Source: an uncultured Flavobacteriaceae bacterium (GTDB taxonomy: Bacteria; Bacteroidota; Bacteroidia; Flavobacteriales; Flavobacteriaceae). Taken from it: 64,000 bases of DNA. The number at the start of each line of letters is the position of its first letter. Position 1 is the first letter of the stretch. The translations under genes and the position numbers were made by a program. The stretch lies in contig CANMXP010000023.1 in assembly GCA_947501845.1 (NCBI GenBank), positions 23,488-87,487 on the forward strand. Reading direction: 5' to 3'. The notes under the pieces are model-generated. The model saw only the letters and a list, made by a program, of their open reading frames with translations. It did not search any database and had not been told where the DNA came from. Positions 59,792-64,000 of the stretch are shown here, one piece after another.

Positions 59792-60850
59792 TTGAATAAC
59801 CAATTACCAGATACAGGAATAAGCGGACTTTATGAAGTAATGCTAGGAACAGATAATGCAGCGTATGCTAAAAAATATTTTGCAGATTTTGGATTCAAAG
59901 AAGTTAAAAAAGCCATTATTTCGGCAGATGAAGTCTCCAAATTATATGGTGTAAATTCAAAACTGACCTCTTACCGATTGCAAAACGGACATACAGATAG
60001 CCATGGGTTAGTTCGTATTTTAGAATGGGAACCCCCTTTAGGTGATGGTATTGGTTATGCTCCAGTTGAAACCATAGGTTCTAGAATTGCGGTAATGATG
60101 ACGCATGATATTTTTCGTTTATATGACATCTATCAAACGGCTAGAGATGTGGGTAAAAAACTCTGGTTGCCTACAGAACCCATAGCCGATGATTTATTCG
60201 GATTGAACACTGGTGAAAAAGACTTTTTTAATAGACCAATATTAGTAAGAGAAAATGCAGTGTATGGTGAATTTTTCAATCATATTTTCTTTCAACGCTA
60301 TGGTTATGAAATACCTGGGTATGGCACTATTGAAAATGATACCAAACTAAAAACAAGCGAGTTTACACATCATGATTTTATTATAAATGCTTCCTCTATG
60401 GGAGAAATGGACTATTTAAGCTCTGTTTTGGGGTTACAAGCCGAAGATGCACCTAAATTAGATGGTGATTGGTTAAAAGGCCCTAAACATGTTTTTCAAA
60501 TGGAACCAGGGTTTAGCCATTGGTATCAAGGATTTGTATCGCCTAATAATATCTGCGGAAAAATGAAATTCTTCATTCCAAACGGAACTAAAACCAATAA
60601 ATCGGATCAACAACGTGTTGGTGAAAAAGGCATTACGCTACATTCATTCTATACGCCCAAATTAGACTTGGTCTATAAACTAGCTGAAAAACATGAAGGA
60701 TTAAAAATAACGCCAGTTACAAAAAATGAATTTAATGAAACTTCTTTTATTATAAGAGATACAGCTGGAGTAACATGGCAAATCATAGAAAAAGCACAAA
60801 CTCCAAAAAATACACCAAAAACAGAACTGAAGTTTAACTTAAAAGAGTAA
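59792..60850 (+). CDS. VOC-fold protein, two domains
   Basis: A 352-residue protein starting at TTG (59792), 5 bp after the aminotransferase gene. Domain one begins ISGLYEVMLGTDNAAYAKKY; domain two begins SEFTHHDFIINASSMGEMDY (about 190), with His residues that could bind metal, and the end reads IIRDTAGVTWQIIEKA. It resembles glyoxalase/extradiol-dioxygenase-type proteins such as the copies at 2725 and 5719. The histidine pair at domain two makes it a better dioxygenase candidate than the 5719 copy. Cytoplasmic. Confidence 0.72.
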   Translation: MNNQLPDTGISGLYEVMLGTDNAAYAKKYFADFGFKEVKKAIISADEVSKLYGVNSKLTSYRLQNGHTDSHGLVRILEWEPPLGDGIGYAPVETIGSRIAVMMTHDIFRLYDIYQTARDVGKKLWLPTEPIADDLFGLNTGEKDFFNRPILVRENAVYGEFFNHIFFQRYGYEIPGYGTIENDTKLKTSEFTHHDFIINASSMGEMDYLSSVLGLQAEDAPKLDGDWLKGPKHVFQMEPGFSHWYQGFVSPNNICGKMKFFIPNGTKTNKSDQQRVGEKGITLHSFYTPKLDLVYKLAEKHEGLKITPVTKNEFNETSFIIRDTAGVTWQIIEKAQTPKNTPKTELKFNLKE

Positions 60851-60916
60851 ACAGTGTTTATTATTGTGTTTTAAAATCAATGAATTCAATAATAAGAATT
60901 TACTTTTTAACCTAAA

Positions 60917-60936
60917 TAGTTAATATTATTAACTAT
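60917..60936. promoter_or_regulatory. Operator, single TTAA module (site 11)
   Basis: TTAA at 60920 and 60929 inside a short palindrome (TAGTTAAT / ATTAACTA, 3-base centre). It lies 38 bp upstream of the nitrilase-fold gene, and a TAGTATCTT stretch just downstream recurs after site 1 on the minus strand. Confidence 0.7.
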
Positions 60937-60973
60937 TTTTGTAGTATCTTTTTACAAATAAAAATTAAATACA

Positions 60974-61987
60974 TTGATTAAACGTTACAAAGCATTAGCA
61001 TTACAGACAGAGTGTTTCGCAATTAACGCTGTAAAAGACAGAGTGTCTGCTCACACAATGATGAAAGCATCTTTAGGAAAAGTGCTAGCCGAAATACGAG
61101 GTTCTAAAGCCTTTATTGGTCCAGGTTTAAAACTCATTGTATTACCAGAATATTTTTTAACCAGCTTTCCGTTTGGAGAGTCTATTGATGAATGGAGAGA
61201 AAAAGCATGTATTTCTGTTGACGATCCGTTATTTGATGAAATGAAAGCCTTTTGTATAAAGCAGTCCATCTTTTTATCGGGTAATTTTTATGAGCTGGAT
61301 GCTAATTTCCCAGAGTTGTATTTTCAAAGTAGTTTTATAATTGATGACCAAGGTGAGCTTATACTTAAATACAGACGTTTAAATTCTATGTTTGCACCAA
61401 CACCTCATGATGTTTTAGATGATTATATTAAGTATTACGGAGATGATGCGCTTTTCCCTGTGGCTAAAACCAAACTAGGTAATTTAGCCTGTATTGCTTC
61501 AGAAGAAATTATGTATCCAGAAATAGCGAGGTGTTTAATGATGCGTGGTGCCGAGGTATTTTTACATGCTTCCTCAGAAGCAGGAAGCCCGCAATTAACC
61601 CATAAAGACATTGCTAAACGTGCCAGAGCTATTGAAAACATGAGCTATGTAGTATCTTCAAATTCTGCTGGTATTTCAGGAATAGATTTTCCGTTTGCTT
61701 CTACGGATGGGCTTTCTAAAATTGTGAGTTATGAGGGGCATGTATTAGCTGAAGCTGGTACTGGCAGCAGTATGGTAGCCAATAGCTATATAGATATAGA
61801 AGCCTTAAGAGATTACCGCTCTAAAGTATCTATGCAAAATTATAATGCCAGACAACGCTTTGAACTTTATGCAAAATCGTATGCAGATTATACACATTAC
61901 CCTGCCAATAGTTTTAAAGGTGAAAAACCAAATAAAGAATTATTTATAAAAACCCAATTAAACGTTATTAAAAAACTACTAGAATAA
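60974..61987 (+). CDS. Nitrilase-superfamily protein lacking the usual cysteine
   Basis: A 337-residue carbon-nitrogen-hydrolase-fold protein, start TTG 60974. The triad Glu is Glu59 in LIVLPEYFLTS and the Lys is Lys132 in ELILKYRRLN. In the third motif (normally CxxxxxPE) the sequence is LACIASEEIMYPEIARCLMMRG: six residues before Pro182 stands Ser176, while the only cysteine (Cys173) is three residues earlier. Either Ser acts, Cys173 has moved in, or it is an inactive homologue. The fold hydrolyses nitriles, amides or carbamoyl groups. Monocistronic behind site 11. Confidence 0.82.
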   Translation: MIKRYKALALQTECFAINAVKDRVSAHTMMKASLGKVLAEIRGSKAFIGPGLKLIVLPEYFLTSFPFGESIDEWREKACISVDDPLFDEMKAFCIKQSIFLSGNFYELDANFPELYFQSSFIIDDQGELILKYRRLNSMFAPTPHDVLDDYIKYYGDDALFPVAKTKLGNLACIASEEIMYPEIARCLMMRGAEVFLHASSEAGSPQLTHKDIAKRARAIENMSYVVSSNSAGISGIDFPFASTDGLSKIVSYEGHVLAEAGTGSSMVANSYIDIEALRDYRSKVSMQNYNARQRFELYAKSYADYTHYPANSFKGEKPNKELFIKTQLNVIKKLLE

Positions 61988-62040
61988 CTGTATATGTGTT
62001 ATATTGCAGCGTTATTCTTTAACATAAATGAAAAAGAATT

Positions 62041-62550
62041 ATGATAGAAAAAAGCATTGAAGAATCAATAGTATTAAGCATATTTGATTTATCCAACCAA
62101 TTGAAAAAAATAGGTGATGAAGTATACCAAAAAGTAGGGCTTACCACCCAACAATGGCTTATTTTATTACACCTATCTTCAAACCCTAATTTGCCATTTT
62201 TCAAAAGAGAAAAACATGTTAAATCACTCATGGCAAGCGAATTAGCCGAATCTTTAAACGTATCAAGAGCAAATATTACAAACCTTCTGAGTGTACTTTT
62301 AGATAAAAACCTCATAAAACAATACGAGGACGAAAACGACAGAAGAAAAAAGCGTTTAAAGCTTACTAAAAAAGGAATTGATTTAGTCAACAAAACGCAA
62401 CCTTCTAGATTAGCTGTAATTAACTTTCTTATTGAAGGTTTTAATGAAGACGAAAAAAAGACGTTCTTAAAGTTTTTAGAAACTTGTATGGATAAAATAA
62501 TTAATGAAGATGAAAAAATTAAGTCTTTCCACAAATTGTTATTGGTGTAA
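62041..62550 (+). CDS. MarR-family transcriptional regulator
   Basis: A 169-residue winged-helix protein. LGLTTQQWLILLHL-type helix near 35-50 and the wHTH ASELAESLNVSRANITNLLSVLLDKNLIKQYEDENDRRKK (about 61-100) with the DRR wing are MarR signatures. MarR dimers bind ~16-20 bp palindromes and release DNA on binding phenolic or other ligands. It is the only MarR protein in the window and lies at the end of the island, so it is the best candidate for the TTAA-N5-TTAA sites. It has no such site in front of it, so it is not obviously self-regulated. Confidence 0.9.
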   Translation: MIEKSIEESIVLSIFDLSNQLKKIGDEVYQKVGLTTQQWLILLHLSSNPNLPFFKREKHVKSLMASELAESLNVSRANITNLLSVLLDKNLIKQYEDENDRRKKRLKLTKKGIDLVNKTQPSRLAVINFLIEGFNEDEKKTFLKFLETCMDKIINEDEKIKSFHKLLLV

Positions 62551-62580
62551 TAAGAATACTAAAAATTTAATATATAAATT

Positions 62581-62612
62581 GAAAGCCTTAACTTAATTGT
62601 TAGGGCTTTTAT
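62581..62612 (+). terminator. Rho-independent terminator after the MarR gene
   Basis: An 11-bp stem (AAAGCCTTAAC / GTTAGGGCTTT, one G-T pair, 6-base loop) followed by TTTT, 30 bp after the stop. Confidence 0.8.
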
Positions 62613-62682
62613 CGTATTAGTACTTTATATTGTAATTCTTTTTTATCTTTCAGCAAATAAAGAAATGTAAACTAATAGAAAA

Positions 62683-63249
62683 ATGCCCGTCATCGTAAAT
62701 GATTTTATAACTAAAGCAGGCTATTATTCAGATGACGAACAATTACTACTTAAAAAAGAGCTTCGATTTGTAAAATTACGTAAAGGCGATCGATTACTTA
62801 GTAAAGATGACATATGCTCATCTCTCTGCTATATAGTTAGCGGTACTATGTATCAGTACAAAATAAATACTGATTTAGAAAAGAACGTTATTGATTTAAA
62901 CATACCTAATGACTGGATAATCAACAAAGAAAGTTTTACATCTCGTGAACCTTCTGAATTTTACATTGAGGCTTTTGAAGACACAACCCTATACGAACTT
63001 ACTATTAATTCTATTCACGATTTAATTGCAAAATCGCAAGCATTTCTTCAATTAGGTAAAGCTTTTGGAGAGGTAAGTTCTAGGCTCAATTTTTTTGATA
63101 ACAATCTTTCTCCAGACGAGAAATATCAGTACATATTAAAGCACAAACCTTATTTAATTCAAAAGTTTCCGCAAAAGCTCATTGCTTCATATTTAAAAAT
63201 AACCCCAGAAACAATTAGTAGAGTTCGCAATCGTATTTCTAAGGGTTAA
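62683..63249 (+). CDS. Crp/Fnr-family transcriptional regulator
   Basis: A 188-residue protein with a cyclic-nucleotide-binding-like jelly roll (FVKLRKGDRLLSKDDICSS near 29-47, YIVSGTMYQYK) and a C-terminal HTH KLIASYLKITPETISRVRNRI. The FNR iron-sulfur cysteines are absent. The domain is common in Bacteroidota, often with unknown ligands. Separated from the MarR gene by a terminator, it may control the next genes or the island; alternative candidate for the TTAA sites. Confidence 0.88.
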   Translation: MPVIVNDFITKAGYYSDDEQLLLKKELRFVKLRKGDRLLSKDDICSSLCYIVSGTMYQYKINTDLEKNVIDLNIPNDWIINKESFTSREPSEFYIEAFEDTTLYELTINSIHDLIAKSQAFLQLGKAFGEVSSRLNFFDNNLSPDEKYQYILKHKPYLIQKFPQKLIASYLKITPETISRVRNRISKG

Positions 63250-63328
63250 GCATTTCTTGATTTCAATCAAGTGCTCATTCTTAAGGTATCATAGATATTT
63301 GGAGTTTTAATTTAAAACGAAACATCAA

Positions 63329-63958
63329 ATGGAACATCAATTTTACAAAACAGCAGGTATTTCCCTTATAACTGGGTCACTACTCATTATTGCAACTATG
63401 GTAATGCACCCTCATGGTGGCAACCTAGAATACCTTATTAAAATTTCTAATACAATCATTACTACACATGCATTAGCCATCTTATCTATTCCCATAATAA
63501 CATTTGGTTTTTATGGACTAACCCTTAAACTATTAGACCCCATAAAAATAGCAATATTGGCATTTATAATCTTGCTTTTTAGTTTTGTAGCCGTCATGTT
63601 TGCGGCATTAATTAACGGCCTTACGCTTCCCTATTTTCTAAACGAATACGCGGATAATATAGAACAATACAAAGCTGCTATTGACTCTATTGTTCATTAT
63701 GGTTTTGCTATTAATAAACCTTTAGATTATATTTTTATGACGGGTTGTTGCTTAGCAATACTTATATATTCACTCATTATTGTTCGCTCAAATACGTTTC
63801 CTAAATGGATTGGTTATTTTGGCATTCTGTTAATAGCTTTTGCTCTATTCGGTGTATTGACAGGCTTTATTTTTACCAACCTCACTGGTTTTAGAGTGTT
63901 TACTTTTAGTCTTGCTGCTTGGATTGGAGTTGCTACTTTTATTCGGACAGATATTTAA
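63329..63958 (+). CDS. Integral membrane protein, function unknown
   Basis: A 209-residue protein with about six hydrophobic segments (TAGISLITGSLLIIATMVM, HALAILSIPIITFGFYGLTL, IAILAFIILLFSFVAVMFAAL, others). HPHGGN after segment one and NKPLDYIFMTGCC between segments are the only polar landmarks. I do not recognise the family. It follows the Crp/Fnr gene by 79 bp and seems to lie outside the catabolic island. Confidence 0.6.
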   Translation: MEHQFYKTAGISLITGSLLIIATMVMHPHGGNLEYLIKISNTIITTHALAILSIPIITFGFYGLTLKLLDPIKIAILAFIILLFSFVAVMFAALINGLTLPYFLNEYADNIEQYKAAIDSIVHYGFAINKPLDYIFMTGCCLAILIYSLIIVRSNTFPKWIGYFGILLIAFALFGVLTGFIFTNLTGFRVFTFSLAAWIGVATFIRTDI

Positions 63959-63990
63959 GACAGTTATGTTTAAATAAATATCTTAGAAAA

Positions 63991-64000
63991 ATGAAGAAAC
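63991..64000 (+). CDS. Possible start of the next gene
   Basis: ATG at 63991 followed by two lysine-type codons, cut by the window edge. An A-rich stretch precedes it, as at many starts here. Too short to identify. Confidence 0.3.

Noticed and set aside
62019..62534. Minus-strand open frame of 171 codons
   Set aside because: It is the shadow of the MarR gene, which has an unmistakable winged-helix motif; the antisense translation is low-complexity Ser/Leu/Phe.

Overview
The window looks like the chromosome of a marine-type member of the Flavobacteriaceae (Bacteroidota). It is strongly AT-rich, its start codons mostly lack Shine-Dalgarno sequences, at least one promoter carries the Bacteroidota -7 motif TAnnTTTG, and it encodes a TonB-dependent receptor with an N-terminal carboxypeptidase-regulatory-like domain plus many lipoproteins. 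No tRNA, rRNA, insertion sequence, CRISPR array or phage gene was seen.

Almost the whole window (about 1-62,550) reads as one large catabolic island with 11 operator-like sites in front of its transcription units. Eight sites share the architecture TTAA-N5-TTAA-N3-TTAA-N5-TTAA, one has a single substitution in one TTAA, and two carry only one TTAA-N5-TTAA module. A MarR-type regulator at 62,041 is the best candidate for reading them; a Crp/Fnr-type regulator at 62,683 is the alternative.

Layout. 1-6,678 (minus): two tandem MFS permeases, VOC-fold proteins, a peroxiredoxin and an exported DUF1838 protein. 6,779-7,699 (plus): a Tat-type DUF1838 protein. 7,706-21,243 (minus): a CpcT/CpeT-like protein, SnoaL-like protein, methyltransferase, hydantoinase/oxoprolinase-type A and B subunits, fumarate-reductase-like flavoprotein, SDR, HapK-like protein, HpcH-type aldolase, an aconitase-superfamily pair and an exported flavin amine oxidase. 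21,475-23,388 (plus): MFS permease and quinone reductase. 23,443-28,376 (minus): a calycin-like protein and homodimeric-type pyruvate dehydrogenase E2 and E1. 28,927-29,507: a decayed hydrolase gene. 29,859-42,772 (plus): exported SUMF1-like protein, flavin amine oxidase, CpcT/CpeT-like protein and cytochrome c, then a TonB receptor, a DUF1838 lipoprotein, an MFS permease and medium-chain reductases. 42,778-44,190 (minus): aldehyde dehydrogenase. 44,381-54,805 (plus): HMG-CoA-lyase-like enzyme, a second hydro-lyase pair, CoA-transferase, RidA, cysteine amidohydrolase, two deacetylase-fold hydrolases, a BASS-type transporter and a CpcT/CpeT-like protein. 55,023-61,987: SDR, hydrolase, reductase, Tat-type aminotransferase, VOC protein and nitrilase-fold protein.

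How they may work together (inference). A TonB receptor would bring a small substrate into the periplasm. Many exported proteins (CpcT/CpeT-like, DUF1838, flavin oxidases, cytochrome c, RidA, aminotransferase) would bind or oxidise it there. Permeases would then pass fragments to a cytoplasmic route of ring hydrolysis, amide hydrolysis, hydration, CoA activation and retro-aldol cleavage, with pyruvate entering the co-located pyruvate dehydrogenase. Recurrent bilin-lyase-like folds, lactam/imide-hydrolase-like enzymes, a maleamate-amidase-like enzyme and dimethylmaleate-hydratase-like enzymes suggest a linear tetrapyrrole, chlorophyll catabolite or other pyrrolic/maleimide compound as substrate. 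This is a hypothesis; no single gene proves it.
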